Position numbers and translations under genes: made by a program
Notes under the pieces: generated by a model
Told to the model about the DNA's origin: nothing
The model's database searches: none
What the model saw: only the letters and a program-made list of their open reading frames with translations
Origin: Enterococcus_D entomosocium
GTDB taxonomy: Bacteria; Bacillota; Bacilli; Lactobacillales; Enterococcaceae
Direction: 5' to 3' (one strand)
DNA length: 64,000 nt
NCBI RefSeq assembly: GCF_030441895.1
Contig: NZ_JARJAS010000005.1
In this document: positions 15,319-23,949 of the stretch, piece after piece
Position numbering within the stretch: the first letter of the stretch is position 1
Layout of the letters: each line of letters begins with the position of its first letter

Positions 15319-17531
15319 GGAATGGCTTCCTCCCATTTCAATTTCGCCTCAGTAAGGGGCATCTCGATCGTATCATCTTGTGCTTGCATGCGAATCTGGC
15401 CATCAGCAGTCACTTCCCCGATCGCTATTGCAGCAGCACCTACCAGTGCTTCAAAAGCTGCTTGCTTATCAGGTGCGACTGAAAGCACAAAACGGGATTG
15501 GGTTTCTGAAAACAATTGTGCTGCTGGCAATGACACGGTCACATTTAGACCAAAGCCCTTGTCAAAAGCGGATTCGGCTAAAGCGATCGCTAAACCACCT
15601 TCGGCACAGTCGTGGGCACTTTGAACAAGACCTGCTTGGATCGCTGCGGTAACCAAATGTTGGTTCGTTTTTTCTGTTTCAAGATCAAAGGACATTAAAC
15701 GCCCAGCGATCTTTCCTGTCTGCAGTTTTTGCAATTCAGACCCATTGAAATCAGCATGGGTTTCCCCTAGGACATAGATCACATCCCCTGCTGCTTGGAA
15801 ATGCTGCGTCGTGATATGCGCCAGCTCTTCGATCAATCCGACCATCCCAATTACCGGCGTTGGATAGACCGATTGTCCGTCCGTTTCGTTGTATAAGGAG
15901 ACGTTCCCAGAGATTACTGGTGTCTCTAGTACACGACAAGCTTCTGAGATCCCGTCAGCAGCCGTAGATAACTCCCAGAATCCTTCTGGTTTATCTGGCG
16001 AGCCGAAGTTAAGGCAGTCAGTGATCGCCAATGGACGCCCACCGGAAGCGACGATATTTCGAGCAGCTTCTGCAACTGCGATCTGTCCGCCGACTTCAGG
16101 ATCTAAGTAAAGGTAACGAGCATTACAGTCAGTCGTCATCGCCAAGGCTTTATTGGTTCCCTTGATTCGTAAAACGGCCGCATCACTGCCGGGTCCTACC
16201 ACGGTATTGGTACGAACTTGCGAATCGTAGGTTTCAAAAATCGAGCGTTTCGAAGCGATCGTCGGCTGCTGCAGCAGATCCGCAAATACAGACGTTGCTG
16301 AATGAATCACTGGAACAAAGTCCGGTGTTTCCTTAAACACTTTGATCCGTGCTGGTTCTGCCATCTCTTTGTAGTAAGTCGGTGCATCTTCAGCTAAAGC
16401 ATCCACTGGTAAATTAGCGACTTCCTGTCCATGATGGAACAAACGATAGTTGCCATCATCCGTCACTTCACCGATCACGACTGCTTCTAGATCGTATTTC
16501 TTAAAGAGAGCTTCCACTTCAGCTTCATGCCCTTTTTTGACACAGATCAGCATCCGCTCTTGGGATTCTGACAACATCATTTCATAAGGCGTCATATTGG
16601 TTTCTCGTTGTGGAACATCATCTAATGTTAAGCGCAAACCTGATCCGGATTTTGATGCCATCTCGGCACTAGAAGAAACCAATCCAGCAGCACCCATATC
16701 TTGAATTCCGACTAAAATGTCCGAATGATCCACGATCAATTCCAAACAAGCTTCCAACAAAAGTTTTTCCATAAAAGGATCACCGACTTGTACGGCGGAA
16801 CGTTGTTGTTCTTCTCCTTCGACAAATTCTTCCGATGCAAAAGTCGCCCCATGTATCCCGTCGCGTCCTGTTTTTGCGCCGACATACATGATGGTGTTCC
16901 CAACACCTTTGGCCTGCCCTTTTTGAATATCCTTGTGGGCAATGATCCCTACACACATGGCATTGACTAACGGATTGCCTTCATAACAAGGATCAAATGC
17001 CACTTCACCACCGACGGTCGGAATCCCGATACAGTTGCCATAGCCACTGATCCCAGCAACGACTTCTTCCAAAAGATATTTCGTTCTTGGATTATCTAAC
17101 TCACCAAATCGTAAGGAGTCTAAAACAGCAATCGGTCTTGCTCCCATACTAAAGATGTCGCGGATGATCCCACCAACACCAGTTGCTGCTCCTTCATAAG
17201 GTTCCACCGCAGAAGGATGATTATGGCTTTCCGCTTTAAATACGACAGCTAGATCATCGCCGATATCCACGATGCCCGCACCTTCTCCCGGACCTTGCAG
17301 TACTTGCGGCCCATCTGTCGGGAATTTCCGCAAAACAGGTTTGGAATTTTTGTAAGAACAATGTTCACTCCACATCACTGAAAAGAGTCCAGTTTCGGTA
17401 TAGTTTGGTAAACGTCCCAAAATATCTTCTGAGATCATCCGATATTCTTCTTGGGTCAATCCCCATTGCTCGTATAATTTCGTATCTTTGATTTCTTGTG
17501 GTGTAGGTTCTTTTACGATCATTTTATCCAT
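15303..17531 (-). CDS. purL: Phosphoribosylformylglycinamidine synthase, large subunit
   Basis: ATP-dependent formation of FGAM; the 742-residue small-type PurL has no glutaminase domain and needs PurS and PurQ, both encoded just upstream. Recognisable parts are MWSEHCSYKNSKPVLRKFPT, GPGEGAGIVDIGDDLAVVFK, the nucleotide-binding SHNHPSAVEPYEGAATGVGG and DCAEGGLAIALAESAF. The start overlaps the end of purQ by 8 bases. A second Met at residue 4 is an alternative start. Confidence 0.96.
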   Translation of the reverse strand: MDKMIVKEPTPQEIKDTKLYEQWGLTQEEYRMISEDILGRLPNYTETGLFSVMWSEHCSYKNSKPVLRKFPTDGPQVLQGPGEGAGIVDIGDDLAVVFKAESHNHPSAVEPYEGAATGVGGIIRDIFSMGARPIAVLDSLRFGELDNPRTKYLLEEVVAGISGYGNCIGIPTVGGEVAFDPCYEGNPLVNAMCVGIIAHKDIQKGQAKGVGNTIMYVGAKTGRDGIHGATFASEEFVEGEEQQRSAVQVGDPFMEKLLLEACLELIVDHSDILVGIQDMGAAGLVSSSAEMASKSGSGLRLTLDDVPQRETNMTPYEMMLSESQERMLICVKKGHEAEVEALFKKYDLEAVVIGEVTDDGNYRLFHHGQEVANLPVDALAEDAPTYYKEMAEPARIKVFKETPDFVPVIHSATSVFADLLQQPTIASKRSIFETYDSQVRTNTVVGPGSDAAVLRIKGTNKALAMTTDCNARYLYLDPEVGGQIAVAEAARNIVASGGRPLAITDCLNFGSPDKPEGFWELSTAADGISEACRVLETPVISGNVSLYNETDGQSVYPTPVIGMVGLIEELAHITTQHFQAAGDVIYVLGETHADFNGSELQKLQTGKIAGRLMSFDLETEKTNQHLVTAAIQAGLVQSAHDCAEGGLAIALAESAFDKGFGLNVTVSLPAAQLFSETQSRFVLSVAPDKQAAFEALVGAAAIAIGEVTADGQIRMQAQDDTIEMPLTEAKLKWEEAIPCLMK

Positions 17532-18201
17532 TTACCGGCACCTTCCCAAAATTTTTCAATAATGAAGCAAAAAACTTCTTGCCATCTTCTGAGCCTAATA
17601 AACTTTCCATCGCTCGTTCTGGATGAGGCATCATGCCTAGGACATTGCCTGCTTTGTTGCAGATACCAGCGATATTGTGTAGACTGCCGTTGACGTTATC
17701 TTCATAACGGAAAACGATTTGATTGTTGGCAACCAATTCCTGATAAGTCGTTTCATCGCAATAATAATTGCCCTCACCATGAGCGACAGGAAGCGTAATG
17801 ACTTGATCCGCTTCATATTCAGAAGTAAAAGCTGTTCGATTATTCACTTGCAGACGGACCGGCTTGCAAATAAAATGCAATGATTCATTTCTTTGTAAAA
17901 CCCCTGGTAACAAGCCCGCTTCCGTTAAAATTTGAAACCCATTGCAGGTACCAAAGACAGGTTTGCCTTCATTTGCCAAACGAATGACCTCTGACATGAT
18001 CGTAGAAAAACGGGCAATCGCTCCGCATCTTAAGTAATCACCATAAGAAAATCCTCCTGGAAGCAAAACACCGTCAAAACCGGCTAAGCTTTCTGCATCA
18101 TGGCGCACATATTCTGCTTCTGCCCCCATGATATCTTTGATTGCCCACATCAAATCAACATCACAATTTGATCCAGGAAAGACGATCACTGCAAATTTCA
18201 T
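17524..18201 (-). CDS. purQ: Phosphoribosylformylglycinamidine synthase, glutaminase subunit
   Basis: Class I glutamine amidotransferase supplying ammonia to PurL. The nucleophile Cys lies in PVFGTCNGFQIL, and His/Glu in MMPHPERAME complete the triad. The N terminus MKFAVIVFPGSNCDVD is typical, and the length (225) is normal. Start and stop overlap purS by 4 bases and purL by 8 bases, so the three subunits are coupled in translation. Confidence 0.96.
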   Translation of the reverse strand: MKFAVIVFPGSNCDVDLMWAIKDIMGAEAEYVRHDAESLAGFDGVLLPGGFSYGDYLRCGAIARFSTIMSEVIRLANEGKPVFGTCNGFQILTEAGLLPGVLQRNESLHFICKPVRLQVNNRTAFTSEYEADQVITLPVAHGEGNYYCDETTYQELVANNQIVFRYEDNVNGSLHNIAGICNKAGNVLGMMPHPERAMESLLGSEDGKKFFASLLKNFGKVPVNG

Positions 18202-18470
18202 AGGGCTGCTTCCTCCATTTGAACTATTTCATAACGGTAGGTTTCCATATTGACGTTTGCTAAAAGTTTGTCACAGATCGCTTCAATCTCCTCTGCTACT
18301 GCTGCTTGTGTTTGATTGTTGGAAGGTGTCACTTTGATTTCAAAGTATTTCCCGATGCGAATATCACTGACATCTTGATATCCTAAGCGATGAACAGCTC
18401 CTTTGACGGCTTCTCCTTGAGGGTCCAAAACAGATTCCTTATAAGTGACGTAAACTTTGACTAAATACAT
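18198..18470 (-). CDS. purS: FGAM synthase subunit PurS
   Basis: A 90-residue bridging subunit that holds PurQ to PurL. The sequence KVYVTYKESVLDPQGEAVKGAVHRLGY is the family signature, with SDIRIGKYFEI following. It overlaps purC by 10 bases upstream and purQ by 4 downstream. Confidence 0.95.
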   Translation of the reverse strand: MYLVKVYVTYKESVLDPQGEAVKGAVHRLGYQDVSDIRIGKYFEIKVTPSNNQTQAAVAEEIEAICDKLLANVNMETYRYEIVQMEEAAL

Positions 18471-19186
18471 GTTGAATTCTCCTTTTCTAAACGATTTAAA
18501 ACTTCTTCATAAACAGGAACGATGTCCCCTAAATCACGACGATAGACATCTTTATCAAGATGTTCATTTGTACCCATATCCCATAAGCGGCAAGTATCTG
18601 GTGAGATCTCATCAGCCAGGAGCAACTCGCCCTTCTTGGTTTTGCCGATCTCGATTTTAAAATCGATCAGTTGAATCTGGATACTTGCAAAGATTTCCAG
18701 TAACGCAGCGTTGACTTGTAGTGCCAGTTTTTTGATCAGGTCCAGTTCCTCTTTTGTGGCAAGACCCAAATAGAACACATGATCGTCATTGATAAACGGA
18801 TCATCTAAGCGATCCTCTTTGTAGTAAAACTCCACGATCGGCTTTGGCAGTTTGGTTCCTTCTTCGATGCCCAAGCGCTTTGAAAAACTACCAGCAGCCG
18901 TATTGCGAACAACGACTTCTAAAGGAATCATGGTGACAGCTCGAATTAATTGTTCGTGTTTAGACACTAATTGAAGAAAGTGACTTGGGACATTTTTATC
19001 AGCTAAACGCTGAAAAAGATGCGCAGTGATCTGATTGTTTAGGGCACCCTTCCCTGCGACTGCATCTTTCTTTAAACCGTTCAGCGCAGTTGCTTGGTCC
19101 AGATAAAGGACTCTCAACACATCTTCTTCGTTGGTTTTAAACAATTTCTTGGCTTTTCCTTCATAAAGAAGCACTTCTGATTCCAT
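18461..19186 (-). CDS. purC: SAICAR synthase
   Basis: Ligates aspartate to CAIR. The 241-residue protein starts MESEVLLYEGKAKKLFKT and contains the family motifs LEVVVRNTAAGSFSKRLG and LIDFKIEIGKT, ending with the SPDTCRLWD metal/aspartate site. It is the first gene of the nine-gene operon, with a GAGG ribosome site seven bases upstream and a leader of about 56 bases. Confidence 0.96.
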   Translation of the reverse strand: MESEVLLYEGKAKKLFKTNEEDVLRVLYLDQATALNGLKKDAVAGKGALNNQITAHLFQRLADKNVPSHFLQLVSKHEQLIRAVTMIPLEVVVRNTAAGSFSKRLGIEEGTKLPKPIVEFYYKEDRLDDPFINDDHVFYLGLATKEELDLIKKLALQVNAALLEIFASIQIQLIDFKIEIGKTKKGELLLADEISPDTCRLWDMGTNEHLDKDVYRRDLGDIVPVYEEVLNRLEKENSTCI

Positions 19187-19248
19187 ATTCCACCTCAGTT
19201 AAGTATTATTTTTCACATAGCGATGACACACATCTTTATTTGTTTATT

Positions 19249-19277
19249 ATTCTAACAACGCTGAAAAAGCGGGTCAA
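19249..19277 (-). promoter_or_regulatory. Promoter of the purC operon
   Basis: TTGACC (+ 19272-19277) and TAGAAT (+ 19249-19254) with 17 bases between on the minus strand. The predicted start is near 19242. Confidence 0.8.
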
Positions 19278-19307
19278 CGATTATCTGTACATTTACACAT
19301 TAATAAA

Positions 19308-19327
19308 CACGAATGTTCGCCTTTTAT
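19308..19327 (-). promoter_or_regulatory. PurBox upstream of purC
   Basis: On the minus strand AAAGGCGAACATT matches 11 of 13 positions of the lactococcal PurBox (AWWWCCGAACWWT). Its centre is about 74 bases upstream of the predicted start, the position at which PurR activates pur promoters in Lactococcus. Activation by a PurR outside the window is inferred. Confidence 0.65.
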
Positions 19328-19371
19328 CCCGTCAAGTAAGTTTACCTCTCCCGTTTGACTGGCGAAGGGTT

Positions 19372-19410
19372 TTATAAAGCGTTTACAACATTCTATTTTC
19401 ATGCTATATT
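19372..19410 (+). promoter_or_regulatory. Promoter with overlapping cre-like site
   Basis: TTTACA (19382-19387) and TATATT (19405-19410) are 17 bases apart. The -35 lies within ATAAAGCGTTTACA, close to a catabolite-responsive element (one deviation at the conserved G). It would serve the gene at 19449. Confidence 0.5.
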
Positions 19411-19448
19411 TAGGTCGTATTGTAGCTACATTCAAGGAGGAGTACTAT

Positions 19449-19835
19449 ATGTGGTCGCTAAAGAATCGTGCTGAACTTTTTTTAGCTCATCTAACAGACA
19501 AAGAAAAACAACAGCTCCATAACGAATTATTGGCCGTGCAGCAAATCCTTTCCATTAACCAACAAACGAGTTTCTATGTATTCAGTCCCTTCAAAAAAGG
19601 GGCACGTCCTCACTATGCAGAAGAACAAAAAAGAGTTCTACAATTTCAAAATGGCCGCAATGACGAATTGATCATTCACCAGATACATCGTCAAAGCTTA
19701 TTTAAACATACGTATTCTTTCCGTATTTATTTTAATTTAGAAGAAACGGACTTTTCTTTTTTAGACGATCTTTTGCATCTTTTGAAGGAACAAAGTCAAG
19801 CCCCTACCTTTAACTTAAGTCACGCTACGCACTGA
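19449..19835 (+). CDS. Hypothetical protein (128 aa)
   Basis: The start ATG 19449 is fixed by AAGGAGGAG six bases upstream; the frame is open earlier but without a ribosome site. The product is soluble, starts MWSLKNRAELFLAHLTDKE and contains FYVFSPFKKGARPHYAEEQ and IHQIHRQSLFKHTYSFRIYFN. It resembles small enterococcal cytoplasmic proteins of unknown role, but I cannot name a family. It is divergent from purC and shares its intergenic region; a terminator follows. Confidence 0.7.
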   Translation: MWSLKNRAELFLAHLTDKEKQQLHNELLAVQQILSINQQTSFYVFSPFKKGARPHYAEEQKRVLQFQNGRNDELIIHQIHRQSLFKHTYSFRIYFNLEETDFSFLDDLLHLLKEQSQAPTFNLSHATH

Positions 19836-19874
19836 CGGGTAATCACTAAATAAAAATAAGATAAAATAAACAAA

Positions 19875-19901
19875 AGCCCGAAATTTTACGGGCTTTTTTT
19901 G
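19875..19901 (+). terminator. Terminator after the 19449 gene
   Basis: Arms AGCCCG and CGGGCT (19875-19880, 19889-19894) followed by TTTTTTT. The following TATACT at about 19904 may be the -10 of the next gene. Confidence 0.88.
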
Positions 19902-19936
19902 TTATACTGTTTTCAGACAAAAGAAAGGACACGATT

Positions 19937-20542
19937 ATGCTATTTACAAAACAGTCATTTGATGCTTTTGCTTTAGAAACATTAGAAGAAAGAATGGAAA
20001 AAATCCGTTCAGAGATCCAGCCGGTTTTCCAAACCATCGGCGAGGCAGCGATCCCATTATTTGAAGAAAGCTGTCAAGACCCTTTTTATTTGCATATCGC
20101 ACAGCATCGGCGTAGAACCGTCTACCCTCCTGCCGAAACGTGGGCGGGGATCGGCCCTAACAAGCGTGGTTATAAAATGGATGCCCACTTTCAAATTGGA
20201 ATCAATCAAGCGTATGTCTTTGTTTGGCTCAGTGTGATCGATCAACCGAAAAATCAAGCAACGATCGCGGAATCTTGGCTGGCTCAAAAAGAATTATTTG
20301 ATCACTTGCCAGCAGACTTTACGCTATCTCCTGATCATACCAAGTATGACCACTCTCCAATCGCTAAATGGCCAACCTACTTAGAACGATTACAGAAAGT
20401 CAAAAAAAGTGAACTTCAAATTGGCAAGATCTTTCCAAAAGAAATGATCGAAGAAGTTGAGATGGCGGATATTTTAGCAGTTTATCAAACGCTGTTGCCG
20501 CTTTATCACGCCCGTTTGTCGGCACTAAAGGAGGAACAATAA
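19937..20542 (+). CDS. DUF1054 / UPF0637 family protein (YktB-like)
   Basis: A 201-residue soluble protein that matches the DUF1054 family in order and length: FTKQSFDAFALETLEERMEKI at the N terminus, then RRTVYPPAETWAGIGPNKRGYK and HFQIGINQAYVFVWLSVID. The biochemical role of the family is unknown. It is one base away from the PBP gene and so is probably in one transcript with it, which is the only functional hint. Confidence 0.85.
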   Translation: MLFTKQSFDAFALETLEERMEKIRSEIQPVFQTIGEAAIPLFEESCQDPFYLHIAQHRRRTVYPPAETWAGIGPNKRGYKMDAHFQIGINQAYVFVWLSVIDQPKNQATIAESWLAQKELFDHLPADFTLSPDHTKYDHSPIAKWPTYLERLQKVKKSELQIGKIFPKEMIEEVEMADILAVYQTLLPLYHARLSALKEEQ

Positions 20543-20543
20543 T

Positions 20544-22592
20544 ATGTCAGAAAATCGGCGCTCTCGCAACGAAAAACCAGCGAAAAAACCTAAGCGTTTC
20601 GTCTGGCTGGCACTCCCTGCCGCCTTATTAGTACTTGGTGGCGGTTATTATGGCTATACAGTCTATCAAAATCGGCAAGAAGAAGCAGCAGCAAAAAAAG
20701 TCCTCAATTCCTTTATCGATGCTATATCTGATCAGAAGTACAGCGATTTATCTGCTTTACTGACCGAAGAAAGTTTGGAATCAAACGGCTTTACCGCAGA
20801 CGAAGTCTCAGCAAAATACGAAGCGATTTTCACTGGTATCGGTGCCGAATCATTTAAAGCTTCAGGAATTGAGGTAACGCCCGATGATAAGGATTCCGAT
20901 CAATTCAATTTCCAATACAACGGTTCCTTAACCACCTCGTTAGGTGAATTAACAGAGCTGTCTTATAGTGGCACGATTACTCTGACTGATGACCAAGCCA
21001 AGATCGATTGGTCGCCTCAATTGATTTTTCCGGGAATGGAAGGACAAGACAAAATCAGTATCTCGGTAGATAATGCCACACGCGGAGAAATCCTCGACCG
21101 AAATAATGAACCGCTAGCAGAAAATGGCACGCTCTATCAACTAGGCGTCATTCCGGGGCAGCTGGGTACGGGAGACGAAAAAACCGCCAATATCAAAGCA
21201 ATCGCGGAACGTTTTGACCTAACAGAAGATGCGATCGATCAAGCATTGGCGCAATCGTGGGTCCAAGATGAGTTGTTCGTTCCCTTAAAGATTATCGAAC
21301 CAACCGATGAAATGCCAACTGGAACAAGTTTAAAAGAAACGACGGGACGGACTTATCCTCTTGGAGAAGCCGCTGCCCAGTTGATTGGTTATCTAGGGAA
21401 CGTGACTGCAGAAGATATCGAAAAGGATGAAACGCTAGCAAGCAACGGACAAATTGGTCGTAGTGGTCTGGAAGCTGCCTTTGACAAAGAGTTGCGGGGC
21501 GAAAATGGCGGAAAAATCGCCATCACAGATGAAGACGGTGCTGAAAAATCGGTTCTTTTAGAAAAAGAACGGGCAGATGGTAAAGATATCCAACTGACCA
21601 TTGACGCACAAGCCCAAAAGACAGCTTTTGACGCCTTACAAAATCAGGCGGGGTCCACGGTCGTCACAGAACCAAAAACCGGTGATCTGCTGGTATTAGC
21701 CAGCTCACCGAGTTATGATCCCAATAAAATGACCCAAGGGATCTCCCAAGAAGACTACGATGCGTATGAACAAAACGAAGACTTGCCTTTCATCAGCCGC
21801 TTTGCTACGGCCTATGCACCAGGTTCGACCTTTAAGACCATCACGGCAGCGATTGGCTTAGAAAATGGTACGATCGACCCTACCCAAAGTATTGCGATCG
21901 ATGGATTGAAGTGGCAAAAAGACAGCTCGTGGGGGGACTACTTTGTCACCAGAGTCAGCGACGTAGCTTCTGTCAATCTAAAAGATGCACTGGTTTACTC
22001 TGATAACATCTATATGGCACAACAAACCTTAGCTATGGGTGAAGATGCTTTTCGTAACGGTTTGTCGAAATTGATTTTTGGCGAAACGTTGGATTTACCG
22101 ATTGCGATGAATCCTGCTCAAATTTCCAATGAAGACTCCTTCAACTCAGAGATTTTACTGGCAGATACCGGCTATGGGCAGGGAGAACTGTTACTGAATC
22201 CCATTCAACAAGCTGCTGCTTACTCGGTCTTTACCAATCAAGGAAAACTGGTTTATCCCCGTTTAGTGAAAGAGGCAGAGCAAAAAGACAAAGAAGTCTT
22301 TAAACCAGAGACGATTGAGCAAATCAATCAAGATTTGACAGCTGTTGTCTCAGATGCCAACGGAACGGCACACTCTTTGGCAGCGCTGAACATTCCGCTA
22401 GCTGCCAAAACAGGAACTGCTGAAATCAAAGAAAAGCAAGATGAAAAAGGCCAAGAAAACAGCTTCTTATTCGCCTTCGATTCGCAAGATCAAGGATTTC
22501 TGATGGTTTCCATGTTAGAAGATCGCCAGGAAAACCAATCAGCAACTGGTTTAGCACCTGATCTATTGACCTACTTAGCTGAAAATTATTAA
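20544..22592 (+). CDS. pbp5: Low-affinity class B penicillin-binding protein (PBP5-like)
   Basis: D,D-transpeptidase anchored by one membrane span (residues about 20-40), acting in wall cross-linking. Domain order is that of MecA/PBP5: an NTF2-like N-terminal domain (about 45-170), a dimerisation region with ATRGEILDRNNEPLAENG, then the transpeptidase. All three active-site motifs are intact: Ser428-Thr-Phe-Lys, Ser486-Asp-Asn and Lys622-Thr-Gly. At 682 residues it has the length of E. faecium PBP5 (about 680), and stretches such as DLPIAMNPAQISNE and LLADTGYGQGELL are nearly the same as I recall for that protein. Such enzymes give enterococci intrinsic tolerance to cephalosporins. The usual PBP5 neighbour psr is not next to it; it follows a DUF1054 gene. 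Confidence 0.92.
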   Translation: MSENRRSRNEKPAKKPKRFVWLALPAALLVLGGGYYGYTVYQNRQEEAAAKKVLNSFIDAISDQKYSDLSALLTEESLESNGFTADEVSAKYEAIFTGIGAESFKASGIEVTPDDKDSDQFNFQYNGSLTTSLGELTELSYSGTITLTDDQAKIDWSPQLIFPGMEGQDKISISVDNATRGEILDRNNEPLAENGTLYQLGVIPGQLGTGDEKTANIKAIAERFDLTEDAIDQALAQSWVQDELFVPLKIIEPTDEMPTGTSLKETTGRTYPLGEAAAQLIGYLGNVTAEDIEKDETLASNGQIGRSGLEAAFDKELRGENGGKIAITDEDGAEKSVLLEKERADGKDIQLTIDAQAQKTAFDALQNQAGSTVVTEPKTGDLLVLASSPSYDPNKMTQGISQEDYDAYEQNEDLPFISRFATAYAPGSTFKTITAAIGLENGTIDPTQSIAIDGLKWQKDSSWGDYFVTRVSDVASVNLKDALVYSDNIYMAQQTLAMGEDAFRNGLSKLIFGETLDLPIAMNPAQISNEDSFNSEILLADTGYGQGELLLNPIQQAAAYSVFTNQGKLVYPRLVKEAEQKDKEVFKPETIEQINQDLTAVVSDANGTAHSLAALNIPLAAKTGTAEIKEKQDEKGQENSFLFAFDSQDQGFLMVSMLEDRQENQSATGLAPDLLTYLAENY

Positions 22593-22596
22593 AAAA

Positions 22597-22639
22597 GCCG
22601 CAACCTTAAGACGGAGGTCTCAAGGTTGCAGCTTTTTTT
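22597..22639. terminator. Bidirectional terminator between pbp5 and purB
   Basis: An 11-position stem with one mismatch (GCCGCAACCTT with AAGGTTGCAGC) has TTTTTTT on the right and AAAAAA on the left, so it can end both convergent genes. Confidence 0.88.
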
Positions 22640-23936
22640 ATTCGGCTAAACCGACACGTTCAAAGATCGTGTCAACTTGTTTTAAATGATGGTTGTAATC
22701 AAACGCATCATCCAAATCAGCTTTGGTCAAAACATCCGTGATTGCTGGATCAGCTTCTAACAATGGGCGGAAATCCGTTTGTTCATCCCAAGCTTGCGCT
22801 GTTTTCGGCTGAACCAAGTCATAGGCTTGCTCTCTGGTCATCCCGTGATCGATCAATTTCAACATCACCCGTTGGCTGTAGATCAATCCAAAGGTCGCAT
22901 TCATATTGCGCTTCATATTCTCTGGGAAAACGGTCAGATTTTTGACGATATTGCCAAAGCGATTCAGCATGTAATCGATCAAAATCGTCGTATCCGGAAT
23001 AATGATCCGTTCTGCCGATGAATGTGAGATATCCCGTTCATGCCAAAGGGAGACATTTTCATAAGCCGTCACCATATGACCGCGAACGACTCTTGCAAGT
23101 CCGGCCATATTTTCAGAACCGATTGGGTTACGCTTATGGGGCATGGCAGAAGAACCTTTTTGTCCTTTGGCGAAGAATTCTTCAACTTCCCGCGTTTCTG
23201 ATTTTTGTAGTCCACGGATCTCAGTGGCGAATTTCTCAATGCTCGTTGCGATCAACGCCATTGCTGAGAAATATTCTGCATGTAGGTCACGAGGCAATAC
23301 TTGCGTGGAAATATCTTGCGCACGAATCCCTAGTTTTTCACAGACATACTCTTCGACAAATGGAGGGATATTTGCAAAGGTTCCAACAGCACCACTGATC
23401 TTTCCAGCTTCGACCCCTTTTGCTGCCCGCTCAAAACGTTCAACATTGCGTTTCATTTCTGAATACCACAAGGCTAATTTCAAGCCAAAGGTCGTTGGTT
23501 CCGCATGAACACCATGGGTACGTCCCATCATCACGGTATGCTTGTATTCTTTGGCTTTTTCGCCAATGATCGTCACGAAACGGTTCAAATCTTCACGAAT
23601 CAAATCGTTGGCCTGTTTCATCAAGTAGCCATACGCCGTATCAACAACATCCGTTGACGTCAAGCCGTAGTGGACCCATTTACTTTCATCACCCAAAGAT
23701 TCAGAGACTGCTCGGGTAAAAGCAACCACATCATGTCGCGTTTGCGCTTCGATCTCTAAGATACGGTCGATATCAAAGGATGCTTTTTCACGAATCAATG
23801 CAACATCCTCTTTCGGTATCTCTCCTAATTCCGCCCAAGCTTCGTCAGCTAAAATCTCGACTTCTAGCCACGCTTGGTAGCGATTTTGATCGGTCCAAAT
23901 AGCACCCATTTCTGGTCTTGTATAACGCTCTAACAT
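22638..23936 (-). CDS. purB: Adenylosuccinate lyase
   Basis: Cleaves SAICAR and adenylosuccinate, acting in both IMP and AMP synthesis. The 432-residue form starting MLERYTRPEMGAIWTDQNR at ATG 23936, with AAGGAG seven bases upstream, has family length; the 20 codons further upstream overlap purK and are not family-like. The fumarase-superfamily signature GSSAMPHKRNP and the HDVVAFTRAVSE and GRTHGVHAEPT segments are present. It is the last gene of purEKB. Confidence 0.96.
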   Translation of the reverse strand: MLERYTRPEMGAIWTDQNRYQAWLEVEILADEAWAELGEIPKEDVALIREKASFDIDRILEIEAQTRHDVVAFTRAVSESLGDESKWVHYGLTSTDVVDTAYGYLMKQANDLIREDLNRFVTIIGEKAKEYKHTVMMGRTHGVHAEPTTFGLKLALWYSEMKRNVERFERAAKGVEAGKISGAVGTFANIPPFVEEYVCEKLGIRAQDISTQVLPRDLHAEYFSAMALIATSIEKFATEIRGLQKSETREVEEFFAKGQKGSSAMPHKRNPIGSENMAGLARVVRGHMVTAYENVSLWHERDISHSSAERIIIPDTTILIDYMLNRFGNIVKNLTVFPENMKRNMNATFGLIYSQRVMLKLIDHGMTREQAYDLVQPKTAQAWDEQTDFRPLLEADPAITDVLTKADLDDAFDYNHHLKQVDTIFERVGLAE

Positions 23937-23949
23937 GTTTTTATCTCCT

